From a candidate division Zixibacteria bacterium HGW-Zixibacteria-1 (lineage in GTDB: Bacteria; Zixibacteria; MSB-5A5; GN15; PGXB01), in assembly GCA_002838945.1 (NCBI GenBank), contig PGXB01000013.1:17251-81250 (forward strand): 64,000 nucleotides of DNA, given 5' to 3'. A program made the position numbers and the translations under genes. The notes below the pieces were generated by a model. It saw nothing but the letters and a program-made list of their open reading frames with translations, was not told where the DNA came from and did not search any database. Within the stretch, counting starts at the first letter, position 1; each line of letters begins with the position of its first letter. Shown here in pieces: positions 25,439-35,266 of the stretch.

Positions 25439-26674
25439 TTAATCAACGGATAGTCTTTTAAGATCGACCGGATGTCGCCGATTGTCGAATATTTCGCATA
25501 TATCGGGCGATACATGTCCGGTTTCGTGCAACCGGGCAAAATGTTCCCGGCAAACTGCATCCATGAAGGTTTCAAAATTATCACGGAACCGTGCGACAGA
25601 AAACCTGATGGCATTGTCGCGGATTACATAAGGATTGAACGGCCGAAAATGCTCGAACTGCCTGACCGCATCGACAATCGAAGCGCTGTCCTGCCGGTGG
25701 AAAAATATTCCGGTGACACCATCGATAACCGTTTCCCTAGCGCCGCCCGCTTTATAGGCAATTACCGGTGTCCCGCAAGCCTGCGCCTCGATTGGGAGAA
25801 TGCCAAAATCCTCCTCGGCGGCAAAGACGAAGGCTTTGGCCCTCTGCAGGTAATCTTTCAAGACTGCCGTAGGCTGGAAGCCGAGAAATTCGACATTATC
25901 GGAAGCCTTGCTTTTTATCTTGGCAAATTCCGGCCCGTCACCGATGACGATCAGTTTTTTGTCCGGCATTTTGGAGAAGGCTTCGACAATGATATCAATT
26001 TTTTTGTAGGGCACCATCCGCGAGGCGGTCAGATAGAAATCTTCCTTTTGCGTGTGGACGGCGAAGTTGTCCACATCGACCGGTGGATAGATAACATCCG
26101 CTTCGCGGCCATACACTTTTTTGATTCGCCGCCGGATATAATCGGAAATGGCAATAAACCGATCAACCCCGTTAGCGGTCCGGTAATCCCACAACCGTAT
26201 CCGGTGGAGAATAAACCGTGCCAGCCAGCTTTTAAGACCCCTGGTCAGGCCGGATTCTCTTAAGTATTGATGGGTCAGATCCCAGGCATAACGCATGGGG
26301 GAGTAGCACATGCAAACATGAAGCTGATCCGGGCCGGTGATGACCCCTTTGGCGACGGCATGACTGCTGGAAATGATAAGATCATAACCGGACAGGTCGA
26401 ACTGCTCGACGGCAAAAGGCATCAGCGGCAGATATGAACGGTATTTTGTTTTCGCTTTGGGGAGCATTTGAATGAATGATGTCTTTACTTCTTTATTCTT
26501 AATGAATCCTTTCAGATGATCCGGCAGAAACTCTACCTGCGCATAGAGATCGGCGTGCGGGAACAGGTTGAGCATCTGCTCGACCACCCGCTCCGAGCCG
26601 GAATAATCGACGAACCATTCGTGGACTATGGCCACTCTCAAATGACTGAAATCGAATCCGGATTCGGTACTCAT
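25439..26674 (-). CDS. GT4-family glycosyltransferase
   Basis: 411 residues, two Rossmann-like halves. The start VAIVHEWFVDYSGSERVVEQ and the C-terminal donor site AEEDFGILPIEAQACGTPVI, with the E-x7-E motif, are GT4 hallmarks. It adds a sugar from a nucleotide-sugar donor to a growing surface polysaccharide repeat unit in the cytoplasm. It is the last gene of the seven-gene minus-strand polysaccharide cluster, and its ATG overlaps the stop of the epimerase gene by 4 nt. Confidence 0.9.
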   Translation of the reverse strand: MSTESGFDFSHLRVAIVHEWFVDYSGSERVVEQMLNLFPHADLYAQVEFLPDHLKGFIKNKEVKTSFIQMLPKAKTKYRSYLPLMPFAVEQFDLSGYDLIISSSHAVAKGVITGPDQLHVCMCYSPMRYAWDLTHQYLRESGLTRGLKSWLARFILHRIRLWDYRTANGVDRFIAISDYIRRRIKKVYGREADVIYPPVDVDNFAVHTQKEDFYLTASRMVPYKKIDIIVEAFSKMPDKKLIVIGDGPEFAKIKSKASDNVEFLGFQPTAVLKDYLQRAKAFVFAAEEDFGILPIEAQACGTPVIAYKAGGARETVIDGVTGIFFHRQDSASIVDAVRQFEHFRPFNPYVIRDNAIRFSVARFRDNFETFMDAVCREHFARLHETGHVSPDICEIFDNRRHPVDLKRLSVD

Positions 26675-27774
26675 CGGGCAGTTTCCTTCTCTTTGGCAGG
26701 ATCATTGCCCGTTTTCAATTCGGACGCGGTCAATTGTTCGATTATTTCAGGCGGTCTCTTCAGGGTGATTTTGTCGCGGCGAACATGCTTTTTCTTCAGC
26801 GGCATATCGCCGAAATCTTCGGGAGCAACCTTGTGCCAGTGGTGCAGTGAGCTTTCGAAGGTGTATCTGAAATAAAAGCCTTTTTCCATCAGGGCGCCGG
26901 GGATAATATGCGTCGGAGTGGCCGCCTTCTTGACTCTGACCGGATGAATCGGATTGCGAAATCCCAGAATCTTCTGAATGGTTTTAGAAACCGGCAGCAG
27001 AATCCAGAGCGGTATCGGCAGTACCAGCGCATTGGTGCCGTTGAACCGTTTTATCACATCGACCACTTCGGCGAGCGGCTGGGTCGGGGTTTCGACATAA
27101 TTGTAGCAGAAAAAATCACGGTTTATGCCCATGGTAAAATCGATGCTGTCGAGAAAACCGTAAATGTAGCCGTACGATTTATATATTCCGGGAGAGCCGG
27201 GGAAAGCAAAATAGCCTTTTTTAATGGCCCGAATCATCCGCATGATATTGCCCGGATCACCGGGACCATAGAGCACACCCGGTCGGGAGATGATCAATCT
27301 TCGATGTGGATAGGCCCGTTGCCACATCTCATGAATCAATTCGGCGGGATATTTGGAGCCGCCATACGGGGTGGAGGGCTGTATCGGCGAAAATTCATCG
27401 GTGGGGCCGGTGGTCGGCCCATAAACCGAAATGCTGCTGGTGAAATAGATACTGTCACAGCCGACCGCATCGGCATAGGCGCAGACATTATGCGCACCCT
27501 TTAGATTGGTTTCGAAATATTCTTCGCGAATATGTCCCGGCTCGCGGTGCACCGCCGCCAGATTAAAAATCCATTCCGGCCGGAAATTAATTAATTCGAC
27601 CGGGATGGATTTGCGGACATCGGTGAATGAGGTCGAGATGCCGGGTTGGCCGGCAAGAATGCTTGGCCTGATGTCGGCCAGATGAACATGGTCGAATCTT
27701 TGGGTTTTTAGCAGATGCTGCGCCAGATGTGTCCCGACAAAACCGGCGCCGCCGAAAATAACACAGCTTCTCAT
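26671..27774 (-). CDS. NAD-dependent epimerase/dehydratase
   Basis: 367 residues of the extended SDR type. IFGGAGFVGTHLAQHLL is the NAD-binding motif; TSSISVYG and YGGSKYPAE give the catalytic Ser, Tyr and Lys (Y-x3-K). It likely acts on a nucleotide sugar or lipid-linked sugar for the polysaccharide made by this cluster; the exact reaction is not predictable. The C-terminal 110 residues are longer than usual and basic. Its ATG overlaps the wzz stop by 4 nt. Confidence 0.85.
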   Translation of the reverse strand: MRSCVIFGGAGFVGTHLAQHLLKTQRFDHVHLADIRPSILAGQPGISTSFTDVRKSIPVELINFRPEWIFNLAAVHREPGHIREEYFETNLKGAHNVCAYADAVGCDSIYFTSSISVYGPTTGPTDEFSPIQPSTPYGGSKYPAELIHEMWQRAYPHRRLIISRPGVLYGPGDPGNIMRMIRAIKKGYFAFPGSPGIYKSYGYIYGFLDSIDFTMGINRDFFCYNYVETPTQPLAEVVDVIKRFNGTNALVLPIPLWILLPVSKTIQKILGFRNPIHPVRVKKAATPTHIIPGALMEKGFYFRYTFESSLHHWHKVAPEDFGDMPLKKKHVRRDKITLKRPPEIIEQLTASELKTGNDPAKEKETAR

Positions 27775-28844
27775 GCTTCGATCTCTTCCCTGAGAGCAAG
27801 CCGCCGGCGAATAACATCCGGCAGTTTGAAATTGATTTCGGTTTTCAGTCCCTTTTTTGCGGCGGTGTCTGTTGCTATTATCCAGAACGCAGCCAGGAAT
27901 AATGTCAGGAAGCCGGTCAGAAAAGTAGTGATCATTCGACGCGGGCCCGATTTCAAGGTCGGCAGGGAAGGATTATCCAGAATGCGCACGATCGGAACAT
28001 CTTTTTGAACATCGAGCCGGGCCAGTTCGTACTGCTCGAGAACCAGCATGTAAGTTTTCGATTTTATTTCCACTTCGCGCTTAAGCTGCATCAGGTTTTT
28101 CAAAATTTCCGGATCGGAGGTCATATCCCAGTCACGGTTGACGGTCTGGTATTCCTGAAGCTTTTCTTCGGACTTCCTGAGTTGTTGCTCGCGGTCGGCC
28201 ACCTCGCGTTCAAGATAGCGGACATTGTCCTTGGCCTGAGAGCGGCGTTTGTGGAGATTGAATAATTCCAGCTCTTCCAAATAGCGGCTTAGTATTGCCT
28301 TTGAAAGTCGGGGATATTTGGTTTCCACCGACAGACTGATCACTCCCGTTTTCTTATCCATTTCGAACGATGAAATGTTGGACAACGCCCGTCTGAGCTT
28401 TTCCGGGTTGTCCTGATTGAAATATTCGGGGAGGGTCAGTTGCATGACCTGATCGTTATGAACGAACGAGTATTCGCCGGCCAGGACGGCATCAACCACC
28501 GTCCGCGATGTCAGAATGGTCGGAAACAGTTCCGAAGAGTTCTCATCCTGCGACATGAAACCATCAAGACCGGCCAGACTTTTCAATTGAGCCATTTTGT
28601 CGACTTTGCCGGAGGGAAGAATCGAAGCGGTGGAACGGAATTGATTGGGCATAATGAAAACAATAACCGCGGTGAGGATCATGACTGAAAGAACACACCC
28701 GCCAATTAGCTTTTTTCTCGCAAGCAACAGGCGGATTATTTCTATCAGGTTGATTTCACCGGTTTGGTTTTGCCCGGTTTCCGTTTCGCCGTTGTTCTCA
28801 TCCCTGAGTCCGGCGTTTTTAAGCGTAATTTTTCTATTCTGCAT
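27771..28844 (-). CDS. Wzz-type polysaccharide chain-length determinant (GNVR-like)
   Basis: 357 residues. It has an N-terminal cytoplasmic tail, a membrane helix (about 50-72), a large periplasmic helical region with a coiled coil (REVADREQQLRKSEEKLQEY), the proline-rich segment NPSLPTLKSGPRR, then a second helix at about residues 297-318. This is the Wzz/PCP layout without a kinase domain. It sets chain length of the polymer made by the ligase/polymerase encoded two genes upstream. GGAG precedes the start. Confidence 0.88.
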   Translation of the reverse strand: MQNRKITLKNAGLRDENNGETETGQNQTGEINLIEIIRLLLARKKLIGGCVLSVMILTAVIVFIMPNQFRSTASILPSGKVDKMAQLKSLAGLDGFMSQDENSSELFPTILTSRTVVDAVLAGEYSFVHNDQVMQLTLPEYFNQDNPEKLRRALSNISSFEMDKKTGVISLSVETKYPRLSKAILSRYLEELELFNLHKRRSQAKDNVRYLEREVADREQQLRKSEEKLQEYQTVNRDWDMTSDPEILKNLMQLKREVEIKSKTYMLVLEQYELARLDVQKDVPIVRILDNPSLPTLKSGPRRMITTFLTGFLTLFLAAFWIIATDTAAKKGLKTEINFKLPDVIRRRLALREEIEA

Positions 28845-29037
28845 TAGCTACTCCATTAGCTCAACACCTTTTGTTTATGCAACAGCCGTGCCGAAGAAAA
28901 CAGTGATGTTATTATATTGTCTTGCAACACCTTGCGATGATTGAGGTAATGCCAGATGACTATATTACATATAAAGAAGGAAATTTATTCTTTGGCAGGG
29001 TGGAAAAAATTTCGAAAATAAGCCGGGGGTTGCCGGA

Positions 29038-30117
29038 CTAATCGGATGGTTTATCGAGGCTTAGGATTGCTTCAAGAAGTTCCGAGGCTGATTTATTCCA
29101 GTCGAATTTTTGCGCATGCAGTAAACCATTTTCTATCAAGTTTTGGCCAAGAACATTGTCTGACAAAATCATGTCCATCTTCTCGGCGATGTCGGCAGGG
29201 TCATACGGATTGAAATAAAGCGCCGCCTTGCCGCACACTTCAGGCAATGATCCGGCGTTCGAAACAGCACACGGGCAGCCGCAGGCCATGGCTTCCAGCG
29301 GCGGCAGTCCGAAGCCCTCGTACAGCGAGGGGTAAACGAACAGCCGCGCTTCTTGGTAAAGCTCGATTAATCGATCGTCATCGATATATCCGGTAAATTC
29401 TATACGTTTACTGTCATCAAGCATCTTATGCAATTTATTATCCGCAAAAATGCTGCTTGAACTGCCGGCGATTACAAGTTTCAGATTATGGCTTTTCAAG
29501 TGATTGAAAGCCTTGACCAGTCGGATGAAATTTTTCCTCGGTTCCAGCGAGGCCACGCACAGAATATAATCCTCAGGCGATATATTTTGTTCATCTGATA
29601 TGGCACTTTGAAATTGCTGCCCCACGCCGCAGTAAATGACTATGATTTTATCGTGGTCGATTCCAAAAAGATCCGCTATTTCACTTTTGGAAAAGTTGCT
29701 GTCCGAAAAAATGATTCGTGATGATTTCGCCACGCGCGGTATGAGCAGTTTATAGGCAGCCGCGAATTTCCATGAATACCATTCAGGATGGCGCAGCGGG
29801 GCGGTATCATGAATGGTCGCCACTTTATTTTTAGAAGCAACAGGGGCGGTGTTGGCCAGATTGATTAGAATTTTCCCGGACGCATGCTTTTTCATGTACA
29901 TCGGAAGTTCGTACTGCTCCCATAAATATCCGGTGAAACGCCCGATGACTTTTGCCTTCAATTGTTCTGCAATGTCCTTATGAATGATATTTTTCGGTGC
30001 GACAAATTTGATATCGGGATGAATTTCTTTAAGCGCCAGCGACATCTCGATAGCGTGGCGCTGGACGCCGGTCAGCCGCTGAGTCAGAAAACGCGCATTA
30101 ACTATCACCGTTGTCAC
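29038..30117 (-). CDS. GT4-family glycosyltransferase
   Basis: 359 residues. Features are the GT4 donor-site block [21 protein letters not shown] with the E-x7-E motif (shown here in two parts: [12 protein letters not shown] and LEAMACGCP), [19 protein letters not shown] and a conserved N-terminal [15 protein letters not shown] acceptor region. It is typical of mannosyl- or rhamnosyl-transferases of O-antigen clusters. It overlaps the O-antigen ligase gene by 20 nt, so the two are cotranscribed. A 193-bp gap separates it from wzz. Confidence 0.9.
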   Translation of the reverse strand: MTTVIVNARFLTQRLTGVQRHAIEMSLALKEIHPDIKFVAPKNIIHKDIAEQLKAKVIGRFTGYLWEQYELPMYMKKHASGKILINLANTAPVASKNKVATIHDTAPLRHPEWYSWKFAAAYKLLIPRVAKSSRIIFSDSNFSKSEIADLFGIDHDKIIVIYCGVGQQFQSAISDEQNISPEDYILCVASLEPRKNFIRLVKAFNHLKSHNLKLVIAGSSSSIFADNKLHKMLDDSKRIEFTGYIDDDRLIELYQEARLFVYPSLYEGFGLPPLEAMACGCPCAVSNAGSLPEVCGKAALYFNPYDPADIAEKMDMILSDNVLGQNLIENGLLHAQKFDWNKSASELLEAILSLDKPSD

Positions 30118-31375
30118 CTCTGTCCCACAAAGCCAGCAAAAAGCCGAGGCAGATCATCAGGGTGGGTGATTCGATGACATTCAAAGTCGCTCCATAGGAG
30201 AAAAATATCAGGGCAAATGTAAGGAAGAATACACTTTTTCGATCATTAATCTTCATGGATATGATTTTGAAGAATAGAATTCCCAAAATCATCAACAGAA
30301 TAATAATTCCGAAATCGACCAGCAGATAAACATAAACATTGTCGGCGGCATTGTACAGCTCCGGCTCGAAATATTTTTGCGATGCCCCGATTCCGCCCAG
30401 GCCGCGGCCGGTGAAATACATGTACCCGTCGGATAGTAATTTATAGGCATCGGGCCACATGATTTCCATGCGCTCCACATATGAGGCCGATATGGCCGCC
30501 ATGATGAGATCATCGGAGCTGAGATAGCCGGTTACCGTTTTGGGTGAGGTGACCGCCAGGACCGGTGGTATGACACCGTAGAGCAAAACCAGAACCAGAA
30601 GAACCTTGATGACAAACCCGGCTACACGGTTGAAACGGCTTGTGGCGGCGGTCGCTTTCTTCAGGAAATAATAAAACAGGATCAATATCAGGAAGGCAAA
30701 GATCGATGACTTGGCGGTGGTCAGGATGATGCCGATGAAAGACAAGAATAGAAAAATTCTATCAAGGATTTTCCAGCTTCCTGCAAGAAGACTTTTTCCG
30801 TATACATTCGCGGCCAGATACATCGCCGAAAGACAGACCAGCAGGATGGCGGTTTCATATGAGACCCGTCCAAAGCCGGACAGACGCGGCAGGTCCAGCG
30901 TCCACCATGAAATCGACCCCGGGATGATGACTCCATATGCTTCATACTCGAACCCGATCCAGGGCAGATCAAACAGCAGTTCCAGAAGAAGCCCGAACAG
31001 AATAAGCGGTACAAAAAGACGGTACAGGCCGATGAAAAACTCTTTCTTCAAGCCCAGGGTGTAGACAGCCATGAAACCGACAAAAAATGTGAGGACGATT
31101 TTCATCCCGAAAGCGGTTTGCATGGGAGACAGGCCGTTAATCAGGCCGACCACAACGCCGTACAGGACAAGGGTCAGTGAAGCCAGCATCAGCTTGTTCA
31201 TTCTTGCCGTCACGGTCGCTTCAAGAGCGAACGAGACAAAAATCCCGATCAGGAGGATGTCCTTGAGATAAACCAGAAAAGGGGCCCCGGCATTGAAGAA
31301 TATGTATCGCAGCGGCGCTTCGAAAACGATAAAACCGAACCAGACATAGAGTACTTTTTCGGTGAGATTTTTCAT
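30098..31375 (-). CDS. O-antigen ligase/polymerase-like membrane protein
   Basis: 425 residues with about ten to twelve hydrophobic helices and a large extracytoplasmic loop near residues 260-350, containing YVERMEIMWPDAYKLL and FTGRGLGGIGAS, as in WaaL/Wzy-type proteins (PF04932-like). It would either polymerise repeat units or ligate polymer to its lipid anchor. Which of the two cannot be told from sequence. It overlaps both neighbours (4 and 20 nt). Confidence 0.75.
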   Translation of the reverse strand: MKNLTEKVLYVWFGFIVFEAPLRYIFFNAGAPFLVYLKDILLIGIFVSFALEATVTARMNKLMLASLTLVLYGVVVGLINGLSPMQTAFGMKIVLTFFVGFMAVYTLGLKKEFFIGLYRLFVPLILFGLLLELLFDLPWIGFEYEAYGVIIPGSISWWTLDLPRLSGFGRVSYETAILLVCLSAMYLAANVYGKSLLAGSWKILDRIFLFLSFIGIILTTAKSSIFAFLILILFYYFLKKATAATSRFNRVAGFVIKVLLVLVLLYGVIPPVLAVTSPKTVTGYLSSDDLIMAAISASYVERMEIMWPDAYKLLSDGYMYFTGRGLGGIGASQKYFEPELYNAADNVYVYLLVDFGIIILLMILGILFFKIISMKINDRKSVFFLTFALIFFSYGATLNVIESPTLMICLGFLLALWDRGDNGDS

Positions 31376-32559
31376 CGAATCACCTGCGAGTAAACATCCG
31401 TATATCGGCCGACGACCTTGTCTATGTGGAATATTTCGGCCTTTTCACGGCAGGCGGGTGACAGCGCCCGCGCCAGGCCGGGATCGGAAATAAATTTATC
31501 GATTTTACTCTCCAGGTCACCTTCAAGGGATGGATCGAACACGTAGCCGGTTTTACCGTTATCGACCGTCTCCGGGACTCCGCCCATGGAGGTGGCGATA
31601 ACCGGAAGGCCATGGGAATAGGCTTCGATTTTGATCCTGGAAAAAGCGTCGTCGCACAATGATGGAATAATGGCGACGTCGATTTCGCAGTATATCCCTT
31701 CCGGCTTTTTAAATCCCATAAACTCAATGTTATCACTCTTATAACGCTCAATCAACATTTTTTCGTATGCTTCGGTGATTCCCCGGCCGAATATTTTCAG
31801 TTTCGCCGGGTTGTTTTTCATCGACGCAAATCGCCTTATCAAATATTCCGTCCCTTTGATCGGGGCCAGCAGACCAATAATGCCGAAAGTGACAACATTG
31901 CTGTCATTCCTATCGGAAGCGGGCGTGTCGGCCGAGTCGGAGGGATTGTATATATGTGTCGCTATTTTGGCATCAGGGAAATAGTCTCGCTTTCGATGTT
32001 TTTCCAGAATAAAGCGGCTGACACCGACGACGGCATCGACAAGACCGGAATACCTTTTGCGCGGCGACGACAACATTCGGCAACGCAGGCACTGTTTGGA
32101 GCAATTTTTATCATTTCGGTACATGGTCGAGTTGGGGCACAGAAGATAATGATCCCGGATGGTATGGACGATCGGAACATTCGACTTTCGAGCGGCCTTC
32201 CATACCGCGACCGAAAAGCCGGCCAGGTTATTGGTGTGAATCACATCCGGTTTTTCCGAGTTAATTATGTGAGTCAGCTTCGATACTGCAAACGGATTAT
32301 ATGAGTCGATCAGATGCCAGAGCGGTTTTTTATATGCCGGCTGTTGTTTGGCGGTGCGCATCCAGTACATGTTGGGAATCTTCAGGTAATAAACTTTGAT
32401 GCCATTGACAAAATCGATTTGCTCCCGGTCGGCGGTCGAGACAATGACCGGCTCCATGCCGGCTCTTTTCAGCCCTTCGGCCAGAAGCTGGAGCGAGCGT
32501 TCCGCCCCGCCGGTGACATGGGGATAATAGAGACTGTTAACGATCAGGATTTTTTTCAT
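31372..32559 (-). CDS. GT4-family glycosyltransferase
   Basis: 395 residues from the ATG at 32559, giving the usual start MKKILIVNSLYYPHVTGGAE; an ATG seven codons upstream overlaps the wzx gene. HTIRDHYLLCPN is the N-terminal acceptor loop of this subgroup and PSLCDDAFSRIKIEAYSHG the donor site. A cysteine cluster (CSKQCLRC, about 155-162) is common in this GT4 branch and may bind zinc. It overlaps the next gene by 4 nt. Confidence 0.9.
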   Translation of the reverse strand: MKKILIVNSLYYPHVTGGAERSLQLLAEGLKRAGMEPVIVSTADREQIDFVNGIKVYYLKIPNMYWMRTAKQQPAYKKPLWHLIDSYNPFAVSKLTHIINSEKPDVIHTNNLAGFSVAVWKAARKSNVPIVHTIRDHYLLCPNSTMYRNDKNCSKQCLRCRMLSSPRKRYSGLVDAVVGVSRFILEKHRKRDYFPDAKIATHIYNPSDSADTPASDRNDSNVVTFGIIGLLAPIKGTEYLIRRFASMKNNPAKLKIFGRGITEAYEKMLIERYKSDNIEFMGFKKPEGIYCEIDVAIIPSLCDDAFSRIKIEAYSHGLPVIATSMGGVPETVDNGKTGYVFDPSLEGDLESKIDKFISDPGLARALSPACREKAEIFHIDKVVGRYTDVYSQVIR

Positions 32560-32560
32560 A

Positions 32561-34126
32561 CTAACCAAGCGACGAGCCATTTCTAAGATTTGATATTCTT
32601 GATATAATATTTAATAAGGCGGAGCGCTCCTCTTCATCAAGAATTACGATGTATGCCAAATATAGTGTAGCGCTGACAAAGATAATTGCCGCACTGGCCA
32701 TCAAAAGGATATTGGGGATTAAAGAGATTAAGTAAGATACAGCCACGATAGCAGACATCCATAAATATATCGATCTATCCAGTACCTTTGTTGATGCCTC
32801 CGAGAATGGTTTCAAACGCTCGATTAATATTATGAGAATTATCATTTCAATAATGAGATGTGATGTCCAAACGATGGCTACACCCAAAATGCCAAGATTT
32901 CTTGTCATCAGGAAAACAGCAGTCAAATAAAGCGGCAACTCCAATAGTAGAAGTTTTGCGGTGATGTCGGGACGACCGAGGGCCTGAATGGCATTAAGTG
33001 GAACTCTGCCGACCGAGGAAAAAAGAACACCTGCGGCAAGAATTTGCAGGACAAGTGAAGATTGATCAGCGAATTCTTCACTTAGCCACAACTGCAAAAA
33101 TGGTTTTGCGAAAATAATCAGAGCAATTACCAACGGAGTCATTACGATAAGAATATATTTTATGGCCTGTTTATGCAGTCTTACCAGTTTTTTTTCATTG
33201 GCCGCGGCATAAGCGCTGAATGCAGGGAAAATAACCCCCAAAATGCCTATTGGAATGACAAATGATCTCGTTATCATATCATAGGGAGTAACATAATAAG
33301 TCACCGCCGTCATGGTAAGAATTGAACCAATGAAGAATCGATCAAGATTCCCCATCATTGGAGCGATTATGTTACTAATACTCAACCACCCGCCGAAACG
33401 CATTAGCATCCCAACCATGCCTTTGTCTTGCGGCGATGGGGGAGATGATTTTTCCAGATATTTCCAGCAATAATATGAATAAAACATTAATGAAATGGCC
33501 TTGCTGATAACCAGCATACCGACGATAGGATATAGGTTATGAGAAAAAGGAAGTACAATGATTGGCGCCAACAACGTGGCCAGGCTGGATGGTATCTTTA
33601 TGGCATTGATAACCCCGAATTTCTGCTGGGCCTCAAGAACACCCTTTGTCCCCGCTATAAGGAGGACTAGCGGTATTGAAACGGATAACAAGTAAAATGC
33701 CTGTCGAGATTCTTCGATCAAATCAGGGGGGATATTCAGGAGTACGGTAACCATCCAACCAGTTAGAAAGAAAACTATGGCACCAGCAATTATGCCAAAT
33801 AGTAGTAACAGGATTAAGGATGTTGTAACAAGCCTTCTTATGACGTGATATTCACCTCGTGCGGCATACTCAGCTACAAATTTTGTTGTCGCCCGCCCGA
33901 TCCCCATATCAAACAAACTGAAATAACCAATCACCATCCACGCAATGGTCAGTATCCCGAATCGATCGGTCCCAAGCGCTTTGACCAGTATGGGAATTGT
34001 TATCAGTGCCACCGGTATCGGCGATATATAACCGATCAAATTATAAATTGTGTTGCGAGCGAGATGGCTGCCGTCGAAGTAGAATGGTTTTATTCCCGGT
34101 ATGGATTTTTTTGATCCGTCATTCAT
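32561..34126 (-). CDS. Wzx-like oligosaccharide flippase
   Basis: 521 residues with twelve to fourteen hydrophobic helices and the N-terminal pattern NLIGYISPIPVALITIPILV and GIGRATTKFVAEYAA of the polysaccharide-transport/MATE-like superfamily. It flips lipid-linked repeat units from the cytoplasm to the periplasm for polymerisation. It is the first gene of the cluster on this strand. With Wzy/WaaL-like and Wzz proteins downstream, it indicates a Wzx/Wzy-dependent pathway. AT content is somewhat higher than in its neighbours, which is usual for such genes. Confidence 0.88.
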   Translation of the reverse strand: MNDGSKKSIPGIKPFYFDGSHLARNTIYNLIGYISPIPVALITIPILVKALGTDRFGILTIAWMVIGYFSLFDMGIGRATTKFVAEYAARGEYHVIRRLVTTSLILLLLFGIIAGAIVFFLTGWMVTVLLNIPPDLIEESRQAFYLLSVSIPLVLLIAGTKGVLEAQQKFGVINAIKIPSSLATLLAPIIVLPFSHNLYPIVGMLVISKAISLMFYSYYCWKYLEKSSPPSPQDKGMVGMLMRFGGWLSISNIIAPMMGNLDRFFIGSILTMTAVTYYVTPYDMITRSFVIPIGILGVIFPAFSAYAAANEKKLVRLHKQAIKYILIVMTPLVIALIIFAKPFLQLWLSEEFADQSSLVLQILAAGVLFSSVGRVPLNAIQALGRPDITAKLLLLELPLYLTAVFLMTRNLGILGVAIVWTSHLIIEMIILIILIERLKPFSEASTKVLDRSIYLWMSAIVAVSYLISLIPNILLMASAAIIFVSATLYLAYIVILDEEERSALLNIISRISNLRNGSSLG

Positions 34127-34343
34127 TTTTAATAATACCTGTAATTGCTGACAGTCTGATCAAACGCCCGGGGCAGGAAGATATATTTGTGGTCAACATC
34201 TTCATCCGTGAACATATACCGGGATCCGGATTATATCGGATATCCCATTTGACAAATATAAGAATAAACCGGCATCCATGCCTTAATGTTAATTTTATTA
34301 TTATATGTTTATTGGATTAAAGTCAACCAGTATAATATCCGTT

Positions 34344-35207
34344 TTACCGGCCCAGTTCGGCCTCAAGGGCGGGGATGAGAGAGTCAAGCAGGTAGGTCGG
34401 AGGGGTCTGTTCCCGGTACTTTTTGAAAATCTCCAGCGCCTCTTCCTTTTTGGCCCGGCTGTCCTGCTCGGCCAGAACCCTGGCAAGATTTATCCAACTG
34501 GAAATATTGTCCGGGTTGATATTGATACTTTTTCGGAAGTTTTCCTCGGCCCTATCAAGATTATCCAGGGCGACAAAATTGACGGCAATATTGGCATAAC
34601 CTTCCGACGACGGTCCGAATCTTTTCAGCGCCTCCATCAGCGTTTCGTTGGATTCCTCGAATTTTCCCAATTGCGACAGCGACCGTGACAGATATAAATA
34701 GTAATCCCTGTTCTCGGGGTCATCGTCTATAATCAGTTTGCAGTATTTGACCGCCATGAACATATCCCCGTTGCGATAGTTTAATTCGGCCAGCCGGGGC
34801 CAGTACATTTTCTCGTTGTCACCGGTGGCGACCATGACGGCAATGGCGTTAATGGCGTCGGTGTAATCGCCGAAGGTCGGGGCCAATTCAATAATTTCCT
34901 TATTTATTTCACGGTCGCGTACATTCAGCACCTTAGCTCTTCTGAGATAAACATAGGCGGAATCATAAAGATCGAATTTCTTGTAACTGAGACCAAGGTT
35001 GTAAAGCAGATCGCGGTCCGAAGGCTGCATTTTCAGGGCCTCCCTGAAAATATTGATGGCTTTGCTATAGTCGCCGGCATCAAGGGCCTTCAGCCCTTCA
35101 AGTTTTAATTGCCCTGCATCACCGCTTTTTTCACCACATCCGGCGAAGATAATCATCGCTATTAAAATAAGAGCGGTGGCAAATATGAATTTCCATTTTG
35201 GCATCAC
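34344..35207 (-). CDS. TPR lipoprotein
   Basis: 287 residues. The signal peptide ends in the lipobox IFAGC, so the protein is lipidated. Six or seven tetratricopeptide repeats follow (for example DYSKAINIFREALKMQPSDRD and NLDRAEENFRKSININPDN). It is expected to be a periplasmic scaffold. It stands upstream of and divergent from the metzincin-like gene, with a 59-bp shared promoter region, and 217 bp from the polysaccharide cluster. Confidence 0.85.
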   Translation of the reverse strand: MMPKWKFIFATALILIAMIIFAGCGEKSGDAGQLKLEGLKALDAGDYSKAINIFREALKMQPSDRDLLYNLGLSYKKFDLYDSAYVYLRRAKVLNVRDREINKEIIELAPTFGDYTDAINAIAVMVATGDNEKMYWPRLAELNYRNGDMFMAVKYCKLIIDDDPENRDYYLYLSRSLSQLGKFEESNETLMEALKRFGPSSEGYANIAVNFVALDNLDRAEENFRKSININPDNISSWINLARVLAEQDSRAKKEEALEIFKKYREQTPPTYLLDSLIPALEAELGR

Positions 35208-35266
35208 TGCGTATAATAGGTAAAAACGGCTTGATTTTCAAGTCTGATTAACTCATTTTGGACGGC

